Positions 17,628-26,288 of a stretch of 64,000 bases of DNA are shown piece by piece (within the stretch, counting starts at the first letter, position 1; each line of letters starts with the position of its first letter). Source of the stretch: Bradyrhizobium sp. NP1 (GTDB lineage: Bacteria > Pseudomonadota > Alphaproteobacteria > Rhizobiales > Xanthobacteraceae); contig NZ_CP127385.1 of NCBI RefSeq assembly GCF_030378205.1, positions 4,876,001-4,940,000 on the forward strand, written 5' to 3'. Below the pieces are notes generated by a model, which ran no database searches, had not been told where the DNA came from, and was given only the letters and a program-made list of their open reading frames with translations. The position numbers were made by a program, and so were the translations under genes.

Positions 17628-17693
17628 CCAGTGGGGCGTTCGCTCAAGGCAATCGCGGCGGACGGGTAGCGAACGTCAAATCCGCTCCACTAA
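17628..17693. repeat. Palindromic hairpin element, left arm shortened
   Basis: The right arm (gcgaacgtcaaatccgctcc, then acta) and the loop (caatcgcggcgg..gggtag) match the element at 43835-43912. The left arm keeps only agtgggg and cgttcgc, so most of the stem has been deleted. Confidence 0.7.
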
Positions 17694-17770
17694 AGCTACC
17701 GATATCGGGACTTTTTGCGGGTCCGGCCGCCTTGCCAGATCGCATCAAGGCGGCTAGCGCTTGCCTGCCC

Positions 17771-18457
17771 ATGAATCCGCCCCGCACCATCGTGTTCGAC
17801 CTCGACGGCACCCTGGTCGACACCGCCCCCGACCTGATCAATGCGCTCAATTTCGTGCTTGATCGCGAGGGCCTGCCGCCGGTCCCGCCCGCTTCCGCCC
17901 GCAACATGATCGGCGCCGGCGCGCGCAAGCTGATCGAGCGCGGGCTGGAGGTGGACGGCCGCGCCGTCACGGTCGATGAGCTCGAGCGGATGACGCGCGA
18001 CTTCATCGACCACTATGCCGAGCATATCGCCGACCAGTCGCGCCCGTTCGACGGGCTGGAGGACGCGCTCGACGACCTCGGCGCGCGCGGCTACCGCTTC
18101 GCCGTCTGCACCAACAAGCTCGAATGGCTGTCAAAACGCCTGCTCGACCGGCTGGGCTTGAGCGCGCGCTTTGCCGCCATCTGCGGCGCCGACACGTTCG
18201 GCATTTCCAAGCCCGATCCGGCCTTCCTGCGCGAGACCGTCGCGCGCGCCGGCGGGCAGTTGTCGTCCAGCGTCATGGTCGGCGATGCCGGGACCGATAT
18301 CGGGGTGGCGCGCCGCGCCCGGGTTCCCGTCGTCGGCGTCAGCTTCGGCTATACCGACGTACCGATGGAAGACCTCAAGCCGGACCGCCTGATCAGCCAT
18401 ATGGAAGAGCTCGCGAGCGCCGTCGAAGGATTGATGCAAACGCATGATCAAAGTTAA
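17771..18457 (+). CDS. gph: Phosphoglycolate phosphatase (HAD family)
   Basis: A 228-aa HAD phosphatase that dephosphorylates 2-phosphoglycolate. Motif I FDLDGTLVDTAPDL with the nucleophile Asp, motif II CTNK, motif III Lys in SKPDPAFL, motif IV VGDAGTDI. The helical cap insertion sits between motif I and II as in Gph. I start at MNPPRTIVFDLDGT; the longer upstream frame runs through palindromic elements. The alternative is a close HAD relative such as a pyrophosphatase, less likely given the sequence pattern. Confidence 0.88.
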   Translation: MNPPRTIVFDLDGTLVDTAPDLINALNFVLDREGLPPVPPASARNMIGAGARKLIERGLEVDGRAVTVDELERMTRDFIDHYAEHIADQSRPFDGLEDALDDLGARGYRFAVCTNKLEWLSKRLLDRLGLSARFAAICGADTFGISKPDPAFLRETVARAGGQLSSSVMVGDAGTDIGVARRARVPVVGVSFGYTDVPMEDLKPDRLISHMEELASAVEGLMQTHDQS

Positions 18458-18494
18458 GGAACTGATATTACTTTACTTTATTTCATCGCGCACG

Positions 18495-18510
18495 TTAACC
18501 AATTATTAAC
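18495..18510 (+). promoter_or_regulatory. Candidate CtrA-binding site
   Basis: TTAA-N7-TTAAC, exactly matching the alphaproteobacterial CtrA consensus, 94 bp upstream of the lipoprotein start at 18604 and in an AT-rich patch in otherwise GC-rich DNA. Confidence 0.6.
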
Positions 18511-18603
18511 GATAAGGTTGCGCTGACCTGCCGAGGCTCCTATGGTCGCGGCCGGGGACTGCGGCGGCTCGCCGCAGCAAGTGGCGATTTAAGCGGATTC
18601 ACC

Positions 18604-19083
18604 ATGCGTCGTGTCATCGCGATTGCGGTAGCGGGGGCAAGCCTCGGCGGCTGCTCATCGATGCCGTCACTGTCCTGGGATTATTTCAAGGCGACGCCGC
18701 CGACCATCCAGGTGCAGCTGGAATCGACGCCCTCCGGCGCCGACGCCAAGACCTCGCTCGGGCCCGGCTGCAAGACGCCCTGCTCGGTGAGCATTGCCCC
18801 GCCCGACGCCGGCTTTTCCGTCACCTACAGCCTGAACAAGTTCCAGCCGGCGACCGTGCCGGTGACGGTGGTCCGCACCCCCGGCGACGTCACCACCCCG
18901 GCCTCGACCGCGACCGATCCCAATCCGGTGTTTGCGGAACTGCAGCCGGCGGCCCCGCCGCCGAAGGCCGCGCATACCGCGCATCGGGTGAAGAAGCCGA
19001 AGACCGCCGCCGCGCCGGCGCAAGCGGGCGGTACGGCCTTCCCCGATCCCAACACGCCGCCACCGCCCGGCACCTCGCGCTGA
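18604..19083 (+). CDS. Putative lipoprotein, Pro/Ala-rich
   Basis: A 159-aa protein with a lipoprotein signal: hydrophobic IAIAVAGASLGGC, lipobox L-G-G-C with Cys at residue 17. The mature part begins with a PEGA-like beta segment (IQVQLESTPSGADAKTSLGPGCKTPCSVSI; residues about 35-65) and ends in a low-complexity Pro/Ala/Lys tail (residues about 115-159) that could span periplasm or bind peptidoglycan. Function unknown. A perfect CtrA box lies upstream, suggesting cell-cycle-linked expression. Confidence 0.8.
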   Translation: MRRVIAIAVAGASLGGCSSMPSLSWDYFKATPPTIQVQLESTPSGADAKTSLGPGCKTPCSVSIAPPDAGFSVTYSLNKFQPATVPVTVVRTPGDVTTPASTATDPNPVFAELQPAAPPPKAAHTAHRVKKPKTAAAPAQAGGTAFPDPNTPPPPGTSR

Positions 19084-19175
19084 ATCGTGGACGTTGTCCG
19101 CGGATGGCATAACGCCTACATGGTAAGGACGGAACGCGCGGCACAGGCTACGCACCGCAGCGACAAGGCTTTTGA

Positions 19176-20210
19176 ATGAGCGACGGACTGCCCGGTCCCC
19201 TGCCAGTCGTCTCCCGGCCGATGGTCGACCCGTTCGGCCGGACCATCACCTATTTGCGGGTGTCGGTCACCGACCGCTGCGACCTGCGCTGCTTCTATTG
19301 CATGTCCGAAGACATGACGTTCCTGCCGAAGAAGGACCTGCTGACGCTGGAAGAACTCGACCGGCTCTGCTCCGCCTTCATCGCCAAGGGCGTGCGCAAG
19401 CTCAGGCTGACCGGCGGCGAGCCGCTGGTCCGGCGCAACGTGATGTCGCTGGTCTCCTCGCTCTCGCGCCACCTTCGCAGCGGCGCGCTCAACGAGCTGA
19501 CGCTGACGACCAACGGCTCGCAGCTTGCGCGTTTTGCCCAGGAGCTTGCCGACTGCGGCGTCCGCCGCGTGAATGTCTCGCTCGATACGCTCAATGCCGA
19601 CAAGTTCCGCGCCATCACGCGCTGGGGCGAGCTCGACAAGGTGCTTGCCGGCATCGAGGCGGCGCGCGCCGCGGGCCTCGCCGTGAAGATTAACGCGGTG
19701 GCGCTGAAGAACCTCAACGAGGACGAGATCCCCTCCCTGATGCAGTGGGCGCACGGCCTGGACATGGCGCTGACCCTGATCGAGGTGATGCCGATGGGCG
19801 AGATCGGCGAAGGCCGCATCGATCAGTATGTGCCGCTGTCGCTGGTGCGGGCGCGGCTCGCCAAGCAGTTCACCCTGACCGACATCGACGACAACACCGG
19901 CGGCCCGGCGCGTTATGTCCGCGTCGCGGAAACCGGCGGCAAGCTCGGCTTCATCACGCCGATGACCCACAATTTCTGCGAATCCTGCAACCGGGTGCGC
20001 ATCACCTGCACCGGCACGCTGCATACCTGCCTCGGCCAGGAGGACGCCGCCGACCTGCGCAAGCCGCTGCGGGCCTCCGCCGACGACGAGCTCTTGAGCA
20101 GCGCGATCGACCGCGCCATCGGGCTGAAGCCGAAGGGCCACGATTTCATCATCGACCGCCGCCACAACCGCCCGAGCGTCAGCCGCCACATGAGCGTGAC
20201 CGGCGGCTAA
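19176..20210 (+). CDS. moaA: GTP 3',8-cyclase (molybdenum cofactor biosynthesis)
   Basis: Radical-SAM enzyme converting GTP to 3',8-cyclo-GTP, the first Moco step. The 344-aa product has the radical-SAM cluster CDLRCFYC (residues about 35-42), LTGGEPL, and the C-terminal second [4Fe-4S] cluster [13 protein letters not shown]. It ends with a Gly-Gly tail (SVTGG), as required for activity in this family. Normal length. Start at MSDGLPG; no other moa gene adjoins it. Confidence 0.95.
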   Translation: MSDGLPGPLPVVSRPMVDPFGRTITYLRVSVTDRCDLRCFYCMSEDMTFLPKKDLLTLEELDRLCSAFIAKGVRKLRLTGGEPLVRRNVMSLVSSLSRHLRSGALNELTLTTNGSQLARFAQELADCGVRRVNVSLDTLNADKFRAITRWGELDKVLAGIEAARAAGLAVKINAVALKNLNEDEIPSLMQWAHGLDMALTLIEVMPMGEIGEGRIDQYVPLSLVRARLAKQFTLTDIDDNTGGPARYVRVAETGGKLGFITPMTHNFCESCNRVRITCTGTLHTCLGQEDAADLRKPLRASADDELLSSAIDRAIGLKPKGHDFIIDRRHNRPSVSRHMSVTGG

Positions 20211-20485
20211 CTGTCCCCGGCTCACCTTCCCGGCTCCCCGCGTCAATATGCCCATTTTCCGATTGACGGCGTGAAATCGCGCTGAAATGGTGCGGCTTGC
20301 TTTTCGCCTTCGGCGGGACAAGCCGCTGCGCCTTGTGGGCGCAGCCAATATGGCAAAAGCGACACAGGGGGAGGACTTTCGTTGCAATCGCTCCAGCAGA
20401 GCCGTGGCTTCGCGCGACCGCCGCGTTGTGATGCAGCGCTGTCCCTCGAGCCAGCCGGCGCCCTTTAGGCGCGGCCGCGGAGAAG

Positions 20486-21028
20486 ATGATGCGCCCATTG
20501 TTGGCAGTCAGTAGTGCCATCGATCTGCTCAACGAGAAGATCGGAAATTTCTGCAACCTGCTGGTCCTGATCTCGTGCCTGGTGAGCGCCGGCAACGCCA
20601 TGATCCGCTACGCCTTCGGCTACTCGTCGAACGGCTGGCTGGAGGCGCAATGGTACATGTTCGCGATCCTGGTGATGTTCGGCGCCTCCTACACGTTCAA
20701 GCGCAACGAGCATGTCCGGGTCGAGATCTTCTATCTGTTCCTGTCCGAGCGCGGCCAGCTCCGGCTTGACCTGATCGGCACGCTGTTCTTCCTGATCCCG
20801 TCCTGCCTGCTGCTCGCCTACCTGTCCTGGCCGTTCTTCATGCAGGCCTACAATGTCGGTGAGATGTCCGGCAATGCCGGCGGCCTGATCCGCTGGCCGA
20901 TCAAGTTCGTGATCCCGGCCGGATTCGTGCTGCTGGCGCTGCAGGGCGTCTCCGAGGTGATCAAGCGGATCGCAGCACTACAGGGCTACGTCACGATCGA
21001 CGCCAAATACGAGAGACCGACCCAATGA
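20486..21028 (+). CDS. TRAP transporter small permease (DctQ)
   Basis: 180 aa with four membrane helices (about residues 20-40, 53-73, 94-115, 140-160). The pattern NAMIRYAF...LEAQWYMFAILVMFGASYTF with HVRVEIFY is diagnostic of DctQ. It overlaps the large permease gene by 4 bp (ATGA), giving translational coupling. Two Tat-exported TRAP binding proteins occur 20 kb away (40942, 42226), and no binding-protein gene adjoins this pair. Confidence 0.92.
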   Translation: MMRPLLAVSSAIDLLNEKIGNFCNLLVLISCLVSAGNAMIRYAFGYSSNGWLEAQWYMFAILVMFGASYTFKRNEHVRVEIFYLFLSERGQLRLDLIGTLFFLIPSCLLLAYLSWPFFMQAYNVGEMSGNAGGLIRWPIKFVIPAGFVLLALQGVSEVIKRIAALQGYVTIDAKYERPTQ

Positions 21029-22626
21029 TTACGCTGGAGATGATGCCGCCGCTGATGTTCGGCGGCCTGGTTCTGGCGATGCTGATCGGGTTCCCGGTCG
21101 CCTTCACGCTCGCGGCCGTCGGCCTGTCGTTCGGCTTCCTCGCCATCCATCTCGGCTTCTTCGACCTGAATTTCCTGCAGGCAATTCCCGGCCGCGTGTT
21201 CGGCAGCGTGCTGTCCAACGAACTGCTGCTCGCGATCCCCTTCTTCACCTTCATGGGCGCGATCCTGGAACGCTGCGGGCTCGCCGAGGACATGCTGGAT
21301 TCGATGGGCCAGCTGTTCGGCCCGATCCGCGGCGGGCTCGGCTATTCCGTCATCATCGTCGGCTTCATCCTCGGCGCCATCACCGGCACGGTGGCGGCCC
21401 AGGTCATCGCCATGGCGCTGATCTCGATGCCGGTGATGATCCGCTACGGCTACAACATGCGCTACATCACCGGCGTGCTGGCGGCCTCCGGGACGATCAC
21501 CCAGCTCGTGCCGCCGTCGCTGGTGCTGATCGTGCTCGCCGACCAGCTCGGCAAGTCGGTCGGCGACATGTACCTCGGCGCCTGGGGCCCCTCGGTGTTC
21601 CAGATCATGCTGTTTGCCGGCTACACCTTCCTGCTCGGTATCTTCAAGCCCGACCATGTGCCGCCGGTGCCGAAGGAAGCGCGCACGCTGACCGGCTGGG
21701 CGCTGTGGAAGAAGTGCCTGATGGGCATCATTCCCTCGGCGGTGCTGATCTTCGTGGTGCTCGGCACCATGATGATGGGGCTTGCGACGCCGACCGAAGC
21801 CGGCGCCATGGGCGCGGTCGGCGCCATCGTGCTCGCCGCCATCCACCACAAGGATTTCAGCGCAGCCGGCCACAAGCTCCTGATCATCGGCACGATCGCT
21901 GCGGGCGTCGGCACCATCATCGCGATGCTCTACAGCGAAAACATCTATTTCAAGCTCGCCTACGCCGTCACCTATTTCGCGGTGGTCTGGATCGGGCTCG
22001 AGGCGGTGCGCATTCCCGACCTGCGCGCCCTGATCAAGCAGGGCTACGAGACCACCATGCGCATCACCTGCATGGTCACCTTCATCCTGATCGGCTCGAC
22101 CTGCTTCTCGGTGGTGTTCCTCGGCGTTTCCGGTGGCGTCTGGCTGGAGCACCTGCTCACCTCGCTGCCCGGCGGCGTGTGGGGCTTCCTGATCTTCATC
22201 AACCTCTTCATCTTCTTCCTGGCGTTCTTCCTCGACTTCTTCGAGATCGCCTTCATCATCCTGCCGATGATCGCGCCGATCGCGCAGAAGATCCTGGCGC
22301 CGTCGGTCGGCGCAGATGCCGCGCTGATCTGGTTCGGCGTCATGCTCTGCGTCAACATGCAGACCTCGTTCCTGCATCCGCCGTTCGGATTTGCGCTGTT
22401 CTACCTGCGCGGCGTCGCGCCGAAGGAGGTCAAGAGCTCCGACATCTATTGGGGCGCGATGCCCTGGATCGGGCTGCAGGCGATCATGGTCGCCATCGTG
22501 ATCGCGTTCCCGGTCACGGTGACCGGCCTGCTCGACAAGCCGCTCAACGTCGACCTCAACAAGGTCAAGATCGAGGTGCCGCAGATCGACCTGCCGCCGC
22601 TCGATTTCGGGCCGCCGAAGCAGTAG
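21025..22626 (+). CDS. TRAP transporter large permease (DctM), long form
   Basis: 533 aa, about 100 longer than a typical DctM. The core is clear: GGLVLAMLIGFPVAFTLAAVG, NELLLAIPFFTFMGAILERCGLAEDM, GAITGTVAAQVIAMALISMPVM, ASGTITQLVPPSLVLIVLADQLGKSVGDMYLGA and the C-terminal MLCVNMQTSFLHPPFGFALFYLRG. An extra segment at residues about 285-345 contains two added helices, as in the subgroup linked to TakP-like alpha-keto-acid binding proteins. The 3' end is partly duplicated at 24466-24499. Confidence 0.93.
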   Translation: MITLEMMPPLMFGGLVLAMLIGFPVAFTLAAVGLSFGFLAIHLGFFDLNFLQAIPGRVFGSVLSNELLLAIPFFTFMGAILERCGLAEDMLDSMGQLFGPIRGGLGYSVIIVGFILGAITGTVAAQVIAMALISMPVMIRYGYNMRYITGVLAASGTITQLVPPSLVLIVLADQLGKSVGDMYLGAWGPSVFQIMLFAGYTFLLGIFKPDHVPPVPKEARTLTGWALWKKCLMGIIPSAVLIFVVLGTMMMGLATPTEAGAMGAVGAIVLAAIHHKDFSAAGHKLLIIGTIAAGVGTIIAMLYSENIYFKLAYAVTYFAVVWIGLEAVRIPDLRALIKQGYETTMRITCMVTFILIGSTCFSVVFLGVSGGVWLEHLLTSLPGGVWGFLIFINLFIFFLAFFLDFFEIAFIILPMIAPIAQKILAPSVGADAALIWFGVMLCVNMQTSFLHPPFGFALFYLRGVAPKEVKSSDIYWGAMPWIGLQAIMVAIVIAFPVTVTGLLDKPLNVDLNKVKIEVPQIDLPPLDFGPPKQ

Positions 22627-22632
22627 CGGCTC

Positions 22633-22695
22633 GTAGAGCGGATTTGACGTTCGCCCGCCGAAAGCGTGGGGCGAATGTCAGGATCGGACCGCTAC
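22633..22695. repeat. Palindromic hairpin element after dctM
   Basis: Left arm 22633-22655 (gtagagcggatttgacgttc...) and right arm ending ggcgaatgtcaggatcggac cgctac at 22695. Outer caps and the ttcgcc/ggcgaa inner stem pair; the middle is imperfect. It begins 6 bp after the dctM stop codon and may serve as its terminator. Confidence 0.65.
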
Positions 22696-22796
22696 CCGAG
22701 ATTGCGGAGCCTCCTCCGCCGCCGTGCGAATTGGACATTGCGACGTAACCCGCTCCCATAGGTTCCCGTCGACCTGCAAAGATTGCTGGAGGTCGA

Positions 22797-23897
22797 ATGT
22801 CTGACGAAGAGAATCTCACGCGGCCCCCTCCACTCTCGCCCGCTGCGGCGGCCGGCCGGCTTGCCGTCATTGGTGGGGTCGTCTTCGCATCGGCGCTTGC
22901 GTTTGCCTATGCGGGCGGATGGCTCACCCAGGACCGTCTGACCCCGACGCGCATGGTTGAAGCGTTGGGCGACCGTGGCGGGAACCCTCTCGGTCATCGT
23001 CGCAACCATTCCAAGGGAATCTGCTTCACCGGCTTCTTCGAGGCCAACGGGGCGGCTTCACAATATTCAGTCGCGCCCATGCTGGTCACGGGCAGATATC
23101 CCGTGGTCGGCCGGTTCGCCATCGCAGTCGGGAACCCTGACGCTTCCGATATGATGGGACGAGTCAAAAGCATGGCCGTCCGCATCGTCTCGCCCGACGG
23201 CCAGGAATGGCGGAGCGGGATGAACAATTCTCCGGTTTTCGTCGTCTCCAATCCGCGCGACTTCTACGAACTGACGCTCGCTCAGGACATCGATCCGACG
23301 TTCGGCAAGCCGGACCCGAGCGCCATGAAACGCTTCTCCGCGACCCATCCGGATTCCGCGCCCTTTATGGAATGGAGCCAAACCGCGCCCTGGACGACAA
23401 GTTGGGCGGACCAGGCCTATAACAGCCTCAACGCTTTCCGCTTTATCGACGCCGGCGGCGCGAGCCATCTCGTGCGCTGGTCGATGGAGCCGACGGTTTC
23501 GCCGACACCTGTCCCGCACGAGGCTTTGACCTCCATGGGACCGGATTTTCTCGAGCACGATCTGGTCCGCCGCCTCACCGACGGTCCCTTGACGTGGCAT
23601 CTCATGGTGACCTTCGCCGAACAGGGAGATCCTTCGAGTGATGCCACGAAAGCCTGGCCGTCGGACAGGATGCGCGCGGATGTCGGAACGCTGGTCGTGC
23701 AGAAGGCCGAGGCCGAAGCTGATGGTCCGTGCCGCGATTTCAACTACGATCCAACGATCCTGCCAACCGGCATCGCTGTTTCCGATGATCCGCTGCTCGC
23801 CGCGCGGTCTGCGGCCTATGCGAAATCGTTCGATCTCCGGACGGCAGAGACCGCAGACTATCCATACTCTCCTCGCCCCGCAGGAGGCCGGCCATGA
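22797..23897 (+). CDS. Catalase family peroxidase, membrane-anchored
   Basis: A 366-aa minimal catalase-fold protein. An N-terminal membrane helix (about residues 21-45) exports or anchors the haem domain. The distal His lies in NHSKGICFTGFF, the FAIAVGNPDASD and MAVRIVSPDGQEWRSG blocks are characteristic, and the proximal haem Tyr is in RSAAYAKSF near the C terminus. These small catalase-like enzymes act as peroxidases and are often paired with cytochrome b561, which here overlaps by 4 bp. Start supported by ctggagg. The pair lies between two copies of the dctM 3' end, a sign of insertion. Confidence 0.9.
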   Translation: MSDEENLTRPPPLSPAAAAGRLAVIGGVVFASALAFAYAGGWLTQDRLTPTRMVEALGDRGGNPLGHRRNHSKGICFTGFFEANGAASQYSVAPMLVTGRYPVVGRFAIAVGNPDASDMMGRVKSMAVRIVSPDGQEWRSGMNNSPVFVVSNPRDFYELTLAQDIDPTFGKPDPSAMKRFSATHPDSAPFMEWSQTAPWTTSWADQAYNSLNAFRFIDAGGASHLVRWSMEPTVSPTPVPHEALTSMGPDFLEHDLVRRLTDGPLTWHLMVTFAEQGDPSSDATKAWPSDRMRADVGTLVVQKAEAEADGPCRDFNYDPTILPTGIAVSDDPLLAARSAAYAKSFDLRTAETADYPYSPRPAGGRP

Positions 23898-24442
23898 GAC
23901 CCGAGCGGGACGGTTTCTCGGGCACGCAACGGGTGCTGCACTGGCTGATGGCGATCATGGTGCTCGCCATGCTTTTCATCGGCGTGTCGATGGTATCGAC
24001 GCTCAAGCCTCGCTTCCTCATATTGATCTCGATCCACAAGCCGCTCGGGATCGCGATCCTGGTCCTGGCCTTGCTTCGTCTCGGCGTCCGCTTGCGGCTT
24101 GGCGCACCCAAATTGCCTGACGATCTGCCGCGGACCCAAGCGCTGGCAGCACAGCTCTCGCACCTTGTCCTCTATGCGCTCTTGATAGCGATGCCACTGG
24201 TCGGCTGGGGGATGCTGTCCGCAGGCGGCTATCCCGTCGTGCTCTATGGCTCTTTCCACCTGCCTGCAATTCTGCCGCACGACGACCAGTTGCACGCGAT
24301 CCTGCGAACGACGCATACAGTGCTCGCCTACATGTTTTTCGCCACCATCCTGCTGCACGTCGCAGCCGCGCTCTTCCACGCCTTGATTCGTCGGGACGGA
24401 GTATTTCGAGCCATGGCGGGGGTCGGGCCTCGAAGCCAGTAA
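23894..24442 (+). CDS. Cytochrome b561 family protein
   Basis: 182 aa, four membrane helices with haem-ligand His in RVLHWLMA, SIHKPLGI, QLSHLVLY and RTTHTVLAYMFFATILLHVA. It is likely the quinol-side electron donor to the peroxidase encoded just upstream (ATGA overlap), giving a quinol-driven periplasmic peroxide reductase. It is also related to the yodJ/CybB family of superoxide:ubiquinone oxidoreductases, so that role is an alternative. Confidence 0.9.
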   Translation: MRPERDGFSGTQRVLHWLMAIMVLAMLFIGVSMVSTLKPRFLILISIHKPLGIAILVLALLRLGVRLRLGAPKLPDDLPRTQALAAQLSHLVLYALLIAMPLVGWGMLSAGGYPVVLYGSFHLPAILPHDDQLHAILRTTHTVLAYMFFATILLHVAAALFHALIRRDGVFRAMAGVGPRSQ

Positions 24443-24465
24443 CGCCTGGGCGTCAAACCTTGGCG

Positions 24466-24499
24466 GCCACAGATCGACCTGCCACCGCTCGATTTCGGG
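24466..24499 (+). repeat. Duplicate of the dctM 3' end
   Basis: 34 bases match 22578-22611 within dctM (gccRcagatcgacctgccRc... gatttcggg) with two mismatches. It stands in intergenic DNA with no frame around it, 24 bp after the b561 stop codon, and is followed by half a palindromic element. Confidence 0.85.
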
Positions 24500-24513
24500 A
24501 GCCTGCTGCAACG

Positions 24514-24542
24514 GGATGCGAATGTTAGAATTGGACCACCAG
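24514..24542. repeat. Half palindromic element
   Basis: Reads gatgcgaatgttagaattgg accaccag, the right arm of the element at 1-61 with few changes. No left arm is present. It follows the dctM-tail duplicate just as the full element follows the real dctM. Confidence 0.7.
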
Positions 24543-24722
24543 GGCGTGTACCTGTAAGCGCCTGACGTCCGCTTTGCCGATCGTTGTCGGGATAGAAGCG
24601 GACGTCGTAGGGACATCACAAACTGATGCTTCCGACTCCCGTTTCGGAAGTATGCCCTAGTCCAGCAGCGGCCCGATATGCTTTGATGCGCGGGGCTGTA
24701 ACTGCGACGCATGGGTGGCCCG

Positions 24723-25019
24723 ATGTACATGTTCATTCGAAAGTACACCAAGGTTCGTTCGGTTGCGGACGCTGCCCGCCGCTCCAAGAGCGGTGTCGGT
24801 CAGATACTGAGGGAATCTCACGGATTCAGATCTTATCATGTATTGGATGGGGGCGGCGGCGTCGGCGTCGCGGTGATGATCTTCGAGGACCGCGAAAGCG
24901 CTAATGCGGCGAACACCAAAGTACTGGAGTTTGTTCAAGCAAGCCTGCACGATCTTGATCTTGGCGACCCCGAAATCATCGCCGGGGAAGTTTTGGTGAA
25001 TATAGAATCCGGTGCGTAG
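24723..25019 (+). CDS. Conserved hypothetical protein, monooxygenase-fold-like
   Basis: 98 aa from MYMFIRKYTKVRS. The pattern of a beta strand, then VADAARRSKSGVGQILRESHGFRSYHVLDGG, then a strand VAVMIFEDRESANAANTKVLEFV fits a dimeric alpha/beta-barrel (antibiotic-biosynthesis-monooxygenase-like) fold. From memory similar orphans are common in Bradyrhizobium. The ribosome-binding site is weak; an ATG 12 bp upstream is possible. Confidence 0.7.
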   Translation: MYMFIRKYTKVRSVADAARRSKSGVGQILRESHGFRSYHVLDGGGGVGVAVMIFEDRESANAANTKVLEFVQASLHDLDLGDPEIIAGEVLVNIESGA

Positions 25020-25127
25020 CTGTTAGCAGGCTACTCATCCGCTACGTACGCAAGCACGGCGTCGAGAGGCGGCTGTAGCGTTTGCCAACAAGAATACAAC
25101 AAGAATAGTTGTGTTCACTTTGGCCTC

Positions 25128-25295
25128 TGCGCGTGAACGCGAAGCCTTCACCCAAATAATTGGCCAGAGGATGCACGCGATGTCGCGTGTTGGCCCATCG
25201 CGACAAATTTGGCGGGTCTCGCTTAAGTCTCCTTCCGGAGGCGGAGCTGACGTGATTTGCTGGCCGCGAGTATTACGGCTCGTGACCCGGAGCGG
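25128..25295. repeat. Module C copy 1 (about 168 bp)
   Basis: Matches 30011-30179 at roughly nine bases in ten, from gcgcgtgaacgcgaagYctt through gttggcccatcgcgacaaat to gctcgtgacccgRagcgga. It is non-coding, with several stops in all frames between the copies, and is typical of dispersed intergenic repeats. Confidence 0.85.
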
Positions 25296-25589
25296 ACCTC
25301 CCCGAGTGGGGTCACGGTTGGCGCTGCCATGCGGCGGGAATGACCACGTCGGGCGAAGCTCTCGGCAATTCCACCGGCAGCTCGGGCGTGAAAGCGTTGG
25401 AGCAAGCGCCTCGGTGCCCAATCTCCGTTGGAGCAGCCAAAACGTGGAACAACGGAACCATTTGAAAATTCGGCCTTGAAAGAATGACTTATGCTCTATG
25501 TCGCTGCTGCCGTTAGAGCGTTGGACAAGGTGTCGACAACGACCCGCACCATGTCCGCGCCCGCGGTTCTCACGTCTTGACCGACGGCA

Positions 25590-25603
25590 TTGCGTGGGTG
25601 CAA
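25590..25603 (+). promoter_or_regulatory. Weak FixK2-type box
   Basis: TTGC-N6-GCAA fits the Bradyrhizobium FixK2 consensus TTG(A/C)-N6-(T/G)CAA and lies 49 bp before the MEDS start codon. With only eight fixed bases, chance occurrence is quite possible. Confidence 0.35.
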
Positions 25604-25651
25604 GGTTTGGCATGGGCAGTGGGCACTGGATCATCCTCAGGGAGCGGTGCC

Positions 25652-26286
25652 ATGTCAGGATTGAGATCGGTCCAGCTTGGACAGTCAATATTTAACTGTC
25701 CGTGTCACGCCTGCGCGTTTTTCCATAGCCAGGACGAAGAATACGAGCTCCTGCTGCCATTTTCGAAATCCGGAGAGGCAGCCCACGACCGGCTTTTCCA
25801 GGTGGTCGATCACGCGCACCTGGCGGAACGGCGCCGAAGGCTTGCCGAAGGCTTGCCGAAGCGGGCGTCGACGTCGAGCAGGCCGAGCGCAATGGGCAGC
25901 TTGAGTTGCGGGCATGGGAAAACATCTATTTGCGCGAGAGCCGCTTTGATCAGAATGCGATGCTGACGCTGATTCAAGACGTCCTCAAGGAGGGCCGCTC
26001 CAGAGGCTTCGGCATGACCAGGCTTTGGGCCGACATGGAGTGGGCGCTCGAAGACCTGCCAGGGGTTCACGACCTCGTCGAATATGAGACCAGGCTCAAC
26101 AAATTCCTGCCTGATTACGATGACGTCGTCGTATGCACCTACGACCTCAACAAATTCAGCGCGCCCATCGTTATGGACATCATGCGCACGCACCCGCAAG
26201 TGATTATCGGCGGAGTGCTGCAGGAGAATCCGTTTTATGTTCCACCGGAAGAACTTCTCGATGAATTACGACGTCGAAATCATTAG
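25652..26286 (+). pseudogene. MEDS-domain (DcmR-like) sensor protein, frameshifted
   Basis: The N-terminal part (SVQLGQSIFNCPCHACAFFH, then EEYELLLPF and HAHLAERRRRLAEG) and the C-terminal part (AWENIYLRESRFDQNAML, GMTRLWADMEWALEDLPGVHDLVEYE, VVVCTYDLNKFSAPIVMDIMRTHP) belong to one MEDS protein but are in different frames. They meet at a perfect 11-bp tandem duplication (gaaggcttgcc twice, 25836-25857). Removing one unit restores RRRLAEAGVDVEQAERNGQL as one frame. Full proteins of this type sense small molecules in signalling operons; here the kinase follows 2 bp downstream. Confidence 0.85.
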
Positions 26287-26288
26287 CG

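Larger units (their letters stand above)
25020..25651. other. Intergenic with repeat module C copy 1
   Basis: No gene seen. Contains module C (25128-25295) and, near the right end, a FixK-like palindrome upstream of the MEDS pseudogene. Confidence 0.5.

Noticed and set aside
20986..22377. 463-codon - strand frame
   Set aside because: Antisense to dctM; low-complexity His/Asp/Glu/Arg translation.
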